A stretch of 64,000 nt of DNA from Scatosoma sp964504025 (GTDB taxonomy: Bacteria; Bacillota; Clostridia; Christensenellales; Borkfalkiaceae): the NCBI GenBank assembly GCA_964504025.1, contig CAZDCO010000001.1, positions 6,090 to 70,089 on the forward strand, in the 5' to 3' direction. This document shows positions 18,649-27,259 of this stretch, one piece after another. Below the pieces are notes generated by a model. That model saw only the letters and a program-made list of their open reading frames with translations, was not told the DNA's origin and ran no database searches. Numbering within the stretch: position 1 is the stretch's first letter; each line of letters begins with the position of its first letter. The position numbers and the translations under genes were made by a program.

Positions 18649-19458
18649 ATGCAAGAAATTACGAGAAAAAAACTGAAAATCGTATCGTCGTTGATTATGT
18701 GCGTATTAAGCCTTTTCTCCGTCGTTTCTCTCTCCCTTGCATGGTTCGCCGTCAATGGCTCCACGCGCGGCGACGGCATGGACGTCGTCGTTCGTAACGA
18801 AACGTGCGTTCTCGGTACGACCTACTATAAAATTACGAAAACGACCGACGGCAAGTACGCCTTGGGTACGGCGCAAACGGAGCTTTCCTTGGGCAAATAT
18901 AACGCCTTGGATAACGATTATTCGGTGTTGCTTAAAATCTATCTTGACGCGTCGGCGTTGGAAAAAACGGTACACCTTGCCGCGGAAACGACCACGTCCT
19001 ATTTCTTGGGCGACGGCGAACATCCGCTGTTGCCGCCCTCGGCGAGCGATAATACGCACCCCGATACGACGGGAAAGGGGTACACCAACGCTTTGTCGAG
19101 TATCGTAGCTTTTGCCGTGTTGACGCCGCAGGAAGTTGCCGCCGTAAAGGGGAGTACCCTCGCGCAAATTCCCACGCAAAACCGCTTGACTTCGTTGATC
19201 GATCAAACCACGCAAAAACCGCAAAATAGCGTCAACGTGTCGCAAGACGGCGCAACGTCGCTGTCGTTGAGCGACGATAACTATAACGGACAGGCGTGTA
19301 AGGCGATATACGTCGTGATCACCTACGACGATTTGCTCGTTACCACCGTCTTTTCCGCCAATATCGGCAACGACGTAATGTCCACGACGGACGACGGCGG
19401 CGAGTCCGTTCCCATTCCCTTCGAACGCGATTTCACCTTGTTCGTAGACGTGCAGTAA
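18649..19458 (+). CDS. Secreted protein with SipW-type (AWF) signal peptide
   Basis: A 269-residue exported protein of no named family. The N-terminus is a positively charged stretch, a hydrophobic helix and the motif SLAWFAVNGSTRGDGM, resembling signal peptides cleaved by SipW peptidases in TasA/camelysin-type proteins. The remainder looks beta-rich and hydrophilic, without cysteine pairs or anchors. ATG 18649 is supported by AAAAGGA; it is the first gene after c-di-GMP riboswitch 1. Two SipW-type peptidases lie 6-11 kb downstream in the second c-di-GMP-controlled unit. A fibre subunit or accessory subunit is plausible but unproven. Confidence 0.8.
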   Translation: MQEITRKKLKIVSSLIMCVLSLFSVVSLSLAWFAVNGSTRGDGMDVVVRNETCVLGTTYYKITKTTDGKYALGTAQTELSLGKYNALDNDYSVLLKIYLDASALEKTVHLAAETTTSYFLGDGEHPLLPPSASDNTHPDTTGKGYTNALSSIVAFAVLTPQEVAAVKGSTLAQIPTQNRLTSLIDQTTQKPQNSVNVSQDGATSLSLSDDNYNGQACKAIYVVITYDDLLVTTVFSANIGNDVMSTTDDGGESVPIPFERDFTLFVDVQ

Positions 19459-19525
19459 AAATAGCGAAACGCCTATACCAGTGTCGAGTTCACTATAAAA
19501 ATACGATAAAAGGAGGTACGAAAAA

Positions 19526-22042
19526 ATGAAAAAACTAACGACGGCTTTCGTAACGTTTTTAGCCGCTTTGCTCGCATTCACCGCGACCACGCTCGCGTGG
19601 TTTTCTATGCGCGCACAAGTCCCTTTTCCTACCAACTTTTACGGCTCGACGCAAGCAGCCTACTTTGCAGGCGGCAACGGCAGCAAAGACGAGCCGTATA
19701 CGATCAGCGCCCCCGTCCACCTCTACAATTTGGCTTGGTTGCAATACCTTGGCTATTTCAACCTCAAAGACGGCTTCAATAACGGTAGGGCGCAAAGCTT
19801 CTTCAAGCTGGAAAATTCCTTCTCGTGCAACGCCCTCGTCCTGCCTCCGATCGGCACGGCGGAATATCCCTTTATCGGCAACTTCGACGGCAACGGCAAA
19901 GTTCTCACCAACGTTACCGTCTCCAACTATAAAAACGGCGATAACGGCTTTTCTCGTTATCCCGATAAGGCGCAGTTCAACGCCACGACGAACCTCTTGC
20001 TTTCCTCCAACTCCTCCAACGATAGCGAAGTGTCGATCGTCGGCTTGTTCGGCGTTACGGGCAATTATAACGACTTCGTAACGCAAAAATATGCCTCCGT
20101 AACGAAAAAAGATAGCGAAGAAACGCCTGCCCAAAATACGGCAATGGTAACGGAAACGGAGTTCGCTTACGGCAATATGCAGGTAAAAGACTTCTACGTG
20201 AATAACCTCCACGTGAACAGTCAGTCTGAAAAAACGCTGGTCGGGTTGGTTGCAGGCTACGTTCGCGGCAGCGTGAATAACGTCGGCGTGTACGCGTGCG
20301 ATATGCAGCTGAAAAAAGGCGCACAGGGCTTGGAAGAGAATTCTTCCACCGTGTCCCATTACGCCATCGTAGGCAATTACGACGATAGCAAGGTAGAGTG
20401 GGAAGAAAAGCCGATCGGAGGCGTACAGGGCGATAGCGCGGCTTGGGGCGGCTCTATCGATATGCGTACGCTGAATAGAAGAATTACGTATATGTTTGCG
20501 GCGGCGGGAAAAGTAAATGCTACACGCTTGGAAATATCGGATGACAATTTTGGTCTTTCCGCTTCTCGTGTATCGGCTAGTGAGTATTATTGGAATAGAA
20601 CAGACACTTCGTCTTATGCGTTTATATATATCAATGACGGCACTGTGTTGCCACTTAACGTGGATAAATCCAAAATGGGTTTAGATAAAATGGTTTTAGA
20701 TGAAAGCGATGAAGTGTTGATAAATAAAGAAGAAATAAAAGGTCTTCACTGCAATACATATTATCAAACATATACGCAAGAGGTAATCAGCTCGACGAAT
20801 ACGGGGTATATCGTGGGTTATGGAAAGGATGCGAAATCAAGCATAAGAGCACGTATACAGCCCTTGGCTTCTTCTAACGACGGTGGTATTTATCGTTCGT
20901 TAGGATATTCGGAGGCGCAAAAAGGATATTCGGAGGCGCAAAAAGACAAGTCTATTCAGTACAACGATGACCATAAAGAGAAATTCGAAATGTTGACCAT
21001 TGCGTTTAATGCAGACGGAACGTCGTATAATACTTATCGCATCAAGGACGACGTAAACGGTTCCAAAGATACTACGGCGTTTGATAGCGTAACACAAAAG
21101 GGATACGCAGATTTAGGACTGAACGGATATCAAAGCGTGCGTACAAATTTCGACGCGTCCATGGAAAATTCGTACATGATACACGGCTTTCACTTTCAAA
21201 AAGCTTTATCGGCTCAAACTGCAACTTCCTATGAAACGGTAAATAAAAACGTGACGTTGTGCGGCGAAGAAAAAACGAACTACTCGTTGATAAAAGGCGG
21301 CGTAAACTTTACGCTGGAACAAGGCGGTACAATTAAGGCGATTTTAGGTTCGTATTATACGGGCGATGCGAATTCAATGTTCGATCTTTATCGAGTAGAA
21401 AGACAGGAGAACGCAACGGGCGGATATTCGATCAAAAGTTTTCAACGTCTCAGTAAAATATATAAAGACGCTGACGGTAAGCTTAGTTACATATATGAGA
21501 ACGATAGCAGCACAACGGATACGGACGGTTTAACCTTGGTGTTTGATTTTGACGCCTTGACAAAGGAAGCCGTTTTAATGAAGAACGCCGCGTACTATTT
21601 TGAGATTCCCGTAACGGCAGGCGATTACGTTATGGGTGCGGATAAGGAATCTTCCGAGTCCAACGCCTACCTTATGTATTTGGATATCGGCGCGAACGGC
21701 GGTAACGACGGTAGCGACGGCGGTTCGACGGGCGCAACGAAACCGTACGATATCGCTTCGGTCGATTTCGTCAGCGCGCAAGCGGATGCCCACTTCGCCG
21801 TACCGCAAAAGGACGGCGCGACGTACTTTCCGCAATACGCAGACGTAACGTTCTCCGTGTCGTCGGTTACGGAAAAAGCGGTGGTGAAATATCGCCGCGC
21901 CGAGTACGCGGCGGACGATCTTGCCAACGCCCAAACGACGCCCATTGCGTCCGTGTTGAAATACTATTGCGAAAACGTAACGCTTACGCCTGCGTACGGA
22001 AGCGGCGGCAAGGCGGAAGAGGACGAAAGCTTGAAAAATTAG
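19526..22042 (+). CDS. Large surface protein with SipW-type (AWF) signal peptide
   Basis: An 838-residue exported protein behind AAAGGAGG. The signal region ends in TTLAWFSMRAQ. Just after it, YTISAPVHLYNLAWLQ and FIGNFDGNGKVLTNVTV resemble the beginning of GLUG-type/beta-helix surface repeats. No cell-wall sorting motif or C-terminal membrane helix is visible. It contains an in-frame 21-base tandem repeat (YSEAQKG twice). The central part, about 20500-21640, is clearly more A/T-rich in codon choice than its flanks, consistent with replacement of a variable domain. It is probably co-transcribed with the previous gene. An adhesin or fibre-tip protein is my inference. Confidence 0.8.
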   Translation: MKKLTTAFVTFLAALLAFTATTLAWFSMRAQVPFPTNFYGSTQAAYFAGGNGSKDEPYTISAPVHLYNLAWLQYLGYFNLKDGFNNGRAQSFFKLENSFSCNALVLPPIGTAEYPFIGNFDGNGKVLTNVTVSNYKNGDNGFSRYPDKAQFNATTNLLLSSNSSNDSEVSIVGLFGVTGNYNDFVTQKYASVTKKDSEETPAQNTAMVTETEFAYGNMQVKDFYVNNLHVNSQSEKTLVGLVAGYVRGSVNNVGVYACDMQLKKGAQGLEENSSTVSHYAIVGNYDDSKVEWEEKPIGGVQGDSAAWGGSIDMRTLNRRITYMFAAAGKVNATRLEISDDNFGLSASRVSASEYYWNRTDTSSYAFIYINDGTVLPLNVDKSKMGLDKMVLDESDEVLINKEEIKGLHCNTYYQTYTQEVISSTNTGYIVGYGKDAKSSIRARIQPLASSNDGGIYRSLGYSEAQKGYSEAQKDKSIQYNDDHKEKFEMLTIAFNADGTSYNTYRIKDDVNGSKDTTAFDSVTQKGYADLGLNGYQSVRTNFDASMENSYMIHGFHFQKALSAQTATSYETVNKNVTLCGEEKTNYSLIKGGVNFTLEQGGTIKAILGSYYTGDANSMFDLYRVERQENATGGYSIKSFQRLSKIYKDADGKLSYIYENDSSTTDTDGLTLVFDFDALTKEAVLMKNAAYYFEIPVTAGDYVMGADKESSESNAYLMYLDIGANGGNDGSDGGSTGATKPYDIASVDFVSAQADAHFAVPQKDGATYFPQYADVTFSVSSVTEKAVVKYRRAEYAADDLANAQTTPIASVLKYYCENVTLTPAYGSGGKAEEDESLKN
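20903..20944 (+). repeat. 21-bp in-frame tandem repeat
   Basis: Two exact copies (20903-20923 and 20924-20944), each encoding seven residues, within the more A/T-rich middle of the large surface protein gene. Confidence 0.9.
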
Positions 22043-22073
22043 CAATAAATTTGTGAAAAAGCCGTTAAAACGT

Positions 22074-22102
22074 TTGACGGTCGTAAACAAAAATGCTAAA
22101 AT
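22074..22102 (+). promoter_or_regulatory. SigA-type promoter upstream of c-di-GMP riboswitch 2
   Basis: TTGACG at 22074-22079, a 17-base spacer, TAAAAT at 22097-22102, with an extended -10 TG at 22094-22095. Confidence 0.87.
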
Positions 22103-22124
22103 AAATATACAAACGAAATATTTT

Positions 22125-22226
22125 TTGGCAAAACCGTCGCGAGGCGGTGACGCAAAGCCATAGGACTTTTAACAGTTAGCTAGGTTGCAATTACGTATTC
22201 CAAGTACGTTTTTGCGACCTTTTTTC
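22125..22226 (+). ncRNA. Cyclic-di-GMP-I (GEMM-I) riboswitch 2 with terminator
   Basis: This closely fits the GEMM-I pattern: GGCAAAACC (22127-22135), a hairpin ACCGTC/GGCGGT closed by a GCGA tetraloop, the core GACGCAAAGCCATAGGAC (22149-22166) and the 3' segment TTAGCTAGGTTGC (22176-22188). The terminator's 5' arm, GGTTGCAA (22183-22190), is the aptamer's own 3' strand and pairs with TTGCGACC (22212-22219), with an inner ACGTA/TACGT stem, followed by six T. Aptamer and terminator therefore exclude each other, so c-di-GMP should allow read-through (ON switch, inferred). It controls the EAL*-TasA-SipW-AAA-PDE operon. Confidence 0.93.
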
Positions 22227-22258
22227 TTTACTTTTGCTTCCAAAGGAGTGTATTCCGC

Positions 22259-23068
22259 GTGACGACAGGCGATTTTCAAAAACTGAATACGTACGTGCAA
22301 TACACCGTGCACAGCGGCGTGCAACCGATCGAATTGCTTTTTCAGCCCGTGCTCGATTGCTATTCGGCTGCTCCCGTGGCGTATCGCGTCGTCGTTCGGG
22401 TGAATAGTCTCACGACGGGCGTTTTGAATCCCGACGACTATTTATCCGCTTCGGTAGACGAGGAAACGCTACACGCTTTCACCGATCGCGCGATCCGAAA
22501 AACGGCGGCGGCGCAACTTGCGTTGCAAACTTCAAACGTACGCTTTTCGCACCTGTTCGTGCGCTGTCCGTCCTCATTCGTGTACGCGGCGGACTTGTAT
22601 ACGCGCTTAAAACTCGCGCTCGGTAGCGGCGGAGTGCGTGAAAGCAAACTGAGTTTAGAATTTGACGGTTCGGTTATGGACGCGGATAAGCCCACGTTAC
22701 AACGCGCGTTCGCCGATATTCGCGCGGCAGGCTGCACGGTTGCCGTGAACGGCTACGGCGGTTTGCACTTCTCCATGGAAAAATTGCTCGCGGTTTGTCC
22801 CGATCAACTCTTCTTGGACGAGAGTATCGCCGCTTTGACGACGGATAAAGAAAAACGGGCGGCGGTTGCTCCGCTGATCAACTTCGCCAAGAGTTTGGGC
22901 GGCGAGCTGATTGCTTGCGGCGTTGCCGACGACGAACACTTGCGAGAGTTCCGCTCGCGCGACTGTATCGGTTTTTTACCCGACGGAAGTTATCACGGCG
23001 CGTTGACGGTGGACGACGGTTTGCATACGCTCGTTGCACTTTGCAAGGAGGGAACGGAAAATGTTTAA
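22259..23068 (+). CDS. Stand-alone degenerate EAL-domain protein
   Basis: A 269-residue soluble protein starting at GTG 22259 with AAAGGAG ten bases upstream. The EAL fold can be followed along its length: LLFQPVLD at the start, LSLEFDGSV, VAVNGYGGLHFS, LFLDESI and IACGVAD. The catalytic positions are lost: the EAL glutamate region reads YRVVVRV, LEITES reads LEFDGS, DDFG reads NGYG, and AEGVE reads ACGVA. It should therefore neither bind catalytic metals nor hydrolyse c-di-GMP. It could be a c-di-GMP receptor or scaffold for the exporter, as the first gene after riboswitch 2. Its stop overlaps the next start (ATGTTTAA). Confidence 0.78.
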   Translation: MTTGDFQKLNTYVQYTVHSGVQPIELLFQPVLDCYSAAPVAYRVVVRVNSLTTGVLNPDDYLSASVDEETLHAFTDRAIRKTAAAQLALQTSNVRFSHLFVRCPSSFVYAADLYTRLKLALGSGGVRESKLSLEFDGSVMDADKPTLQRAFADIRAAGCTVAVNGYGGLHFSMEKLLAVCPDQLFLDESIAALTTDKEKRAAVAPLINFAKSLGGELIACGVADDEHLREFRSRDCIGFLPDGSYHGALTVDDGLHTLVALCKEGTENV

Positions 23069-23831
23069 CGAAAAACGACCGCTCACTTCGATCAAAAAGA
23101 ACGCGCAAGCCACGAAACGCACTCGTCGTTACGTAAAAATACTTTCGCCCGTCATCGGGCTGGTGCTGGCGGTGCTGATCATTGCCTACGTAGCGTCCTT
23201 GCTCTTTTCGCAATACGGCAGCTTTACAATTACGGTAAAAGACTACGCCGATCGTAGCTACGCGCTTACTCTTTCCGAAAGCTCGTCCTTCCAAACGAGT
23301 ACGTCGAAATTGACGGCGGAAGAAGTGAAAAATATCAACAACATAACCTACACGTCTTTACCGAACGACTTGAACGACGTAGACGGACCGCATAGCGGAA
23401 ATGATTATCTCGCTTATACCTTCTACGTGAAAAACGTCGGGGAAAAGACTTGCGATTATACCTATCGTTTGGCGATTACGCGCGCAACGGTGGGGATAGA
23501 CGCGGCTGTTCGCGTCCGAATCTACTTCACGCCCGATTTTTACAAAGCGGATACGCAAACGTATAACCGCGGCGGCGAGTATATCGACTACGCAAAGCCC
23601 AAAACGGGCGGCAACGGCGAGGCGGAAGTCGATCCGGGCAACCGAGTGATGACCAACTTCTTCAATGCGGAAGTCGTGGCGCAACGAACGGTGAAAGACT
23701 TTGCCGTCGGCGACGTGGCGAAATTTACCGTGGTGATTTGGTTAGAGGGCGAAGACCCCGATTGCACGGACGACGTGCTTGGCGGCGTATTCAAAACGGA
23801 CATGGATATCGCGATTGAAAGCGAATCATAA
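23061..23831 (+). CDS. Membrane-anchored TasA/camelysin-like surface protein
   Basis: A 256-residue protein behind AAGGAGGG, translationally coupled to the EAL-like gene. A basic cytoplasmic tail (residues 1-24) precedes one transmembrane helix (about 26-48), then an extracellular beta-rich domain. The segments YTFYVKNVGEKTCDYTYRLAITR and FAVGDVAKFTVVIWLEG resemble the TasA/camelysin beta sandwich. There is no AWF cleavage motif, so it probably stays membrane-bound, perhaps as the base or anchor of a fibre, like B. subtilis TapA in role; that comparison is inference. No anchoring motif is seen at the C-terminus. Confidence 0.7.
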   Translation: MFNEKRPLTSIKKNAQATKRTRRYVKILSPVIGLVLAVLIIAYVASLLFSQYGSFTITVKDYADRSYALTLSESSSFQTSTSKLTAEEVKNINNITYTSLPNDLNDVDGPHSGNDYLAYTFYVKNVGEKTCDYTYRLAITRATVGIDAAVRVRIYFTPDFYKADTQTYNRGGEYIDYAKPKTGGNGEAEVDPGNRVMTNFFNAEVVAQRTVKDFAVGDVAKFTVVIWLEGEDPDCTDDVLGGVFKTDMDIAIESES

Positions 23832-23848
23832 ACGCAACCCGTTCCAAA

Positions 23849-23917
23849 CGCGGCTTTTTCGGTTTTCTCTTGACGAAGCAATCCATTCCCTGCAACGAGG
23901 GAAAACGGAAAGCCGCG
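23849..23917 (+). other. Long hairpin before the TasA-like gene
   Basis: CGCGGCTTT (23849-23857) pairs with AAAGCCGCG (23909-23917), with further G/T-rich to A/C-rich pairing inside. There is no T tract after it. A second perfect 7-base hairpin, CCGCGAA/TTCGCGG, follows at about 23970-23990. Processing or stability elements ahead of an abundant subunit are possible. Confidence 0.55.
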
Positions 23918-24019
23918 CAAGGATATACCCGAAGCCGATTGAGTATATATACCTTTGATATTTACCGCGAAAGGTGCATTCGCGGCAAAGATAAAAAAAA
24001 TTTTTTAGGAGTACAAAAA

Positions 24020-24751
24020 ATGAAAAAGTTTAAGAAAATTATTCCTGCACTTTGCATGCTTCTCGTAAGCGCAGTCTTGCTTGGTACGTCCACCTTCGCG
24101 TGGTTCTCTATCAACAACCAAGTTACCGCCGGCGGAATGAACGTATCTGCTACCAGCAACACGCAATTCTTGGTGATTAGCAGCAGCAACACCCTTGGAA
24201 CGGATACGAATTTGGCAACCGTAACGAAAACCAGCGGCGGCGTTGACGGGAACAAGGTATATCCCTGCGCACAAGCAACGGAAGCGAATAAACCTGCAAC
24301 GGGCTTGGCTGTCGGCGATTGGTATACGGCACAAAGTAAAGATTTTGACGACGCGGCGGATTTGACGGGTGGCACGAACGAAAACGCAGTAAACGTTAAG
24401 AAAATTGAAACGAGTGATTTGACCAACTATCACTTAACATATACCTTCTACGTTGGTTTGGCGAGCGGTTCTTCCGCCGTTACGAGTGATTTGCAATTCG
24501 TAGGTGCGTGCGACGGTTTTGAAAAAGGCATTACCGCGTTTATCTCAATCGATGGTACGTCGAAAACCATGAGCAGCACTACGGCTGTTACGTTTGAAGG
24601 CGTTGCGTTGTCTACTACGGCAACGACTGTAACGGTTGTATTGTATATCAACGGTAACAACGCGAACGTAAAGAGTTCCTCTGCGTTGGCTGGGATTGCA
24701 GGGACGCTCGGTTTGACGATTACCGCAACCGACATCGACGTTAGCGCATAA
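24020..24751 (+). CDS. TasA/camelysin-like fibre subunit with SipW-type signal peptide
   Basis: A 243-residue exported protein behind TTAGGAG. The signal region reads LLGTSTFAWFSINNQVTAGGM, the classic SipW-cognate pattern of clostridial TasA/camelysin-like proteins. The mature part is Ser/Thr/Ala/Gly-rich and beta-rich, with YHLTYTFYVGLASG matching the sister protein upstream. It lies directly before the SipW peptidase gene, as tasA relates to sipW in Bacillus, and is flanked by hairpins that could raise its message level. It is the best candidate for the major fibre subunit, though I cannot show polymerisation from sequence. Confidence 0.8.
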   Translation: MKKFKKIIPALCMLLVSAVLLGTSTFAWFSINNQVTAGGMNVSATSNTQFLVISSSNTLGTDTNLATVTKTSGGVDGNKVYPCAQATEANKPATGLAVGDWYTAQSKDFDDAADLTGGTNENAVNVKKIETSDLTNYHLTYTFYVGLASGSSAVTSDLQFVGACDGFEKGITAFISIDGTSKTMSSTTAVTFEGVALSTTATTVTVVLYINGNNANVKSSSALAGIAGTLGLTITATDIDVSA

Positions 24752-24760
24752 TGAACGATT

Positions 24761-24808
24761 AAGCTATATCCGTGCGAGGGCGTACGCTTTCGCACGGAAA
24801 CGTAGCTT
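24761..24808 (+). other. Intercistronic hairpin between TasA-like and sipW genes
   Basis: An inner perfect stem CCGTGCGA/TCGCACGG (24770-24777 with 24790-24797) lies inside an outer AAGCTA/TAGCTT pair. No T run follows, so this is more likely a stabilising or partial-attenuation element than a terminator. Confidence 0.6.
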
Positions 24809-24867
24809 TGAACGCTTGCACCGCGTCTGAGGCTATTTGAAAAGATCCGAAAAGGAATGTTTAGGGA

Positions 24868-25644
24868 ATGGAAACGACAACGAAAAATAAAATTAAGAAG
24901 ATAACGGGGATCGTCGTCAACGTCTTGTTGTGGCTTTTCGTGGCTTTTTCCGTTGTGATCACGATCATAGCGGTTTCTGCAAGCGCGAACAAGAAAAACG
25001 TACCGACGCTTGGCGGACGTTGCTATTTAAGCGTACAGTCCGATTCGATGAACGCATCGAAACCCGAGTGGGTATCCGCCGATAAACCGAGCGGATTCAA
25101 AACGGGCGATTTGCTGATCGGCAAATATATTTCCGACGATCAAGCGGCAATCGCCGCGTTGGAAATCGGCGACGTCATCACGTTCGAATACGATATGAAC
25201 CACGACGGCGTATATTCGCAAGGCGAGTATAACACTCACCGTATCGTGGAGATCATAACGAAGGAAGACGGCAGCGTAAACTTTTACAAAACGCAGGGCG
25301 ATAACGAAGCGTTCAGCCACGGAGCTACGGAAGAGGTATATGCGTCGCGTATCATTGCCGTATATACGGGCGACAAAATCGGGGGGATCGGCGGCGTCAT
25401 TACGGCGTTGAGTACGCCTCTCGGATTCGGGTTGTGTATCGTGTTGCCGTTGGGCTTGTTCTTCGGCTACGAATTGTTCGTGTTCATTAGAACGGTTATG
25501 CAGGTAAAGAACGAGGGTAAGAAAATGATCACTGCCGCCGACGAAGAGTTGATCAAACAACGCGCGGTGGAAGAATATTTACGTATGCAACGGGAAGCGC
25601 AAGAGAGCGCGAAAGCGGAGCAAACGAACGAAGAAGAAATATAA
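24868..25644 (+). CDS. sipW: SipW-type (archaeal/ER-like) signal peptidase I, first copy
   Basis: A membrane serine peptidase of family S26B. The 258-residue product has an N-terminal transmembrane helix (about residues 12-38), catalytic Ser60 in SVQSDSM and His124 in YNTHRIVEI; His replaces the Lys of ordinary bacterial signal peptidases, which defines the SipW type. A second helix lies at about 185-210, followed by a charged, probably coiled-coil cytoplasmic tail. The start has AAAAGGA at an eleven-base spacing. It presumably cleaves the AWF-type precursors in the neighbouring genes. Confidence 0.93.
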   Translation: METTTKNKIKKITGIVVNVLLWLFVAFSVVITIIAVSASANKKNVPTLGGRCYLSVQSDSMNASKPEWVSADKPSGFKTGDLLIGKYISDDQAAIAALEIGDVITFEYDMNHDGVYSQGEYNTHRIVEIITKEDGSVNFYKTQGDNEAFSHGATEEVYASRIIAVYTGDKIGGIGGVITALSTPLGFGLCIVLPLGLFFGYELFVFIRTVMQVKNEGKKMITAADEELIKQRAVEEYLRMQREAQESAKAEQTNEEEI

Positions 25645-25678
25645 GCTCGTGGGAGCTTAGTAAAACGAGGAACGAAAT

Positions 25679-27238
25679 ATGTACGGTTTTCTGACGTGGT
25701 TCAAAGCGTTTTTTGAAAATATGTTAAACGGAATATTAGAAATCTTTTCAGGGCTATTCTTCGGGATCGTCCACATTTTCGATTTTCCTTACTATTTCAA
25801 GTTGTGGGCGACCGAAGGTTCGACCTTTAACGCGTTCGACTGGATCTTATCCGTTTTATCCTTCTTGCTCGTGTTCGCCGTTTGGTTCGCCGTATTTTTC
25901 CTGATCGTGCTCGCCGTGCGTAAATTCGTGCGGTATCGTAAAACGGTAACGCGCAACGAAGACTTGTTGGAAGAAATCGCCGATTTGCATAACGAAGTCG
26001 GACGGCTTGCCAACGAAAAGGAAAAGATTATACAGTTAAAGGTAACGCAAGCAGGGCTTTCGTACGAGCAATTCAAAAAAATGTTCGAGGCGCAGTTGCA
26101 AGAAGCGGCGCAAACCGTCGCCGCACCGCAGAGCGAACCGCAAACGCTCGCGCCGATCGACGGACGATTCCAACGCTTGTCCGCCGTCGACGAAAAGTAC
26201 GCCTACTACGAACCGCCCGTATACGACAAAATTGAGTCGTTGCAAGCGTTGTGCGAAGAACTCCGCAACTACGCGTGCAGTCAAAACGGGTTATATTACG
26301 AGTTGCGCACCATTCGTTTGATGATCGCAGGGCTTGCGGCGACGAAATTGATCGTCCTGCAAGGTATATCGGGTACAGGTAAAACGTCGTTGCCGTACGT
26401 TATGGGTAAATTTTTCCAAAACGACGCCACGATCGCTTCCGTGCAACCATCTTGGCGCGACCGTAACGAATTGTTCGGCTACTTTAACGAATTTACGAAG
26501 AAATTTAACGAAACCGAAGTGCTGAAACGCATTTACGAATCGGGCTACAACGACGATTTGAACGTCATCGTTTTGGACGAAATGAACATCGCGCGCGTCG
26601 AATACTACTTCGCGGAAATGCTGTCCATTTTGGAAATGCCGAACTCGGAAGAATGGAAGATCGAGCTCGTGCCATCCACGATGGAAAACGATCCGACGCG
26701 TTTGGAGGGCGGCAATTTGAAAATTCCGCAAAACGTATGGTACGTCGGTACGATCAACAACGACGACTCTACCTTCTCCGTGTCCGATAAGGTGTACGAT
26801 AGAGCGTTCGTTATCAATTTGGACAACAAGGGTATTCCCTTCTCCGCGCCGAAAACGGAAGCGAAGCGCATTGCCTATTCCGAAGTGGAAGGGCTGTACT
26901 GCAAAGCGATGGAAGAATATCCCGTCAGTCAAACGATTTTGGACGATATTGAAAAGTTGGACGGCTATGTCATCGAGAAATTTAGGATCGCGTTCGGTAA
27001 CCGTATCATGAAACAGCTCAAAAGCTTCGTGCCTGTGTACGTGGCTTGCGGCGGTACGGAAAAAGAGGGTGTCGATTATATGTTGGCGACGAAAGTCTTC
27101 CGCAAATTCGAGAGTTTGAATCTCTCCTTGATCCGCGACGAAATTCGTCCGTTGATCACCTATTTAGATTCCCTGTTCGGCAAAGGGGAAATGAAAGAGT
27201 GTATTGCCTATTTGCAGTTGTTGCAAAAAATGTATTAA
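25679..27238 (+). CDS. Membrane-anchored McrB-type AAA+ ATPase
   Basis: A 519-residue protein whose N-terminal 90 residues carry two hydrophobic segments (about 15-37 and 58-84), followed by a short coiled coil (about 95-150). The AAA+ module has Walker A GISGTGKTS near 228-236, Walker B VIVLDEMN near 296-303, and the sensor stretch GTINNDDSTF with VYDRAF just beyond, matching the McrB branch. McrB normally powers restriction, but here no McrC nuclease is recognised, a membrane anchor is present, and the flanking genes are a SipW peptidase and a DUF2357-like partner. An ATP-driven role in assembly or export of the surface fibre is my inference. No close named family is known to me. Confidence 0.85.
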   Translation: MYGFLTWFKAFFENMLNGILEIFSGLFFGIVHIFDFPYYFKLWATEGSTFNAFDWILSVLSFLLVFAVWFAVFFLIVLAVRKFVRYRKTVTRNEDLLEEIADLHNEVGRLANEKEKIIQLKVTQAGLSYEQFKKMFEAQLQEAAQTVAAPQSEPQTLAPIDGRFQRLSAVDEKYAYYEPPVYDKIESLQALCEELRNYACSQNGLYYELRTIRLMIAGLAATKLIVLQGISGTGKTSLPYVMGKFFQNDATIASVQPSWRDRNELFGYFNEFTKKFNETEVLKRIYESGYNDDLNVIVLDEMNIARVEYYFAEMLSILEMPNSEEWKIELVPSTMENDPTRLEGGNLKIPQNVWYVGTINNDDSTFSVSDKVYDRAFVINLDNKGIPFSAPKTEAKRIAYSEVEGLYCKAMEEYPVSQTILDDIEKLDGYVIEKFRIAFGNRIMKQLKSFVPVYVACGGTEKEGVDYMLATKVFRKFESLNLSLIRDEIRPLITYLDSLFGKGEMKECIAYLQLLQKMY

Positions 27239-27259
27239 CGGAGCGTTAGAGAAAGCGGT

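Noticed and set aside
22125..22226. A tRNA or T-box leader ahead of the EAL-like gene
   Set aside because: The conserved GACGCAAAGCC core, GNRA hairpin and GCTAGGTTGC match the c-di-GMP-I riboswitch; no T-box sequence or tRNA cloverleaf can be drawn.
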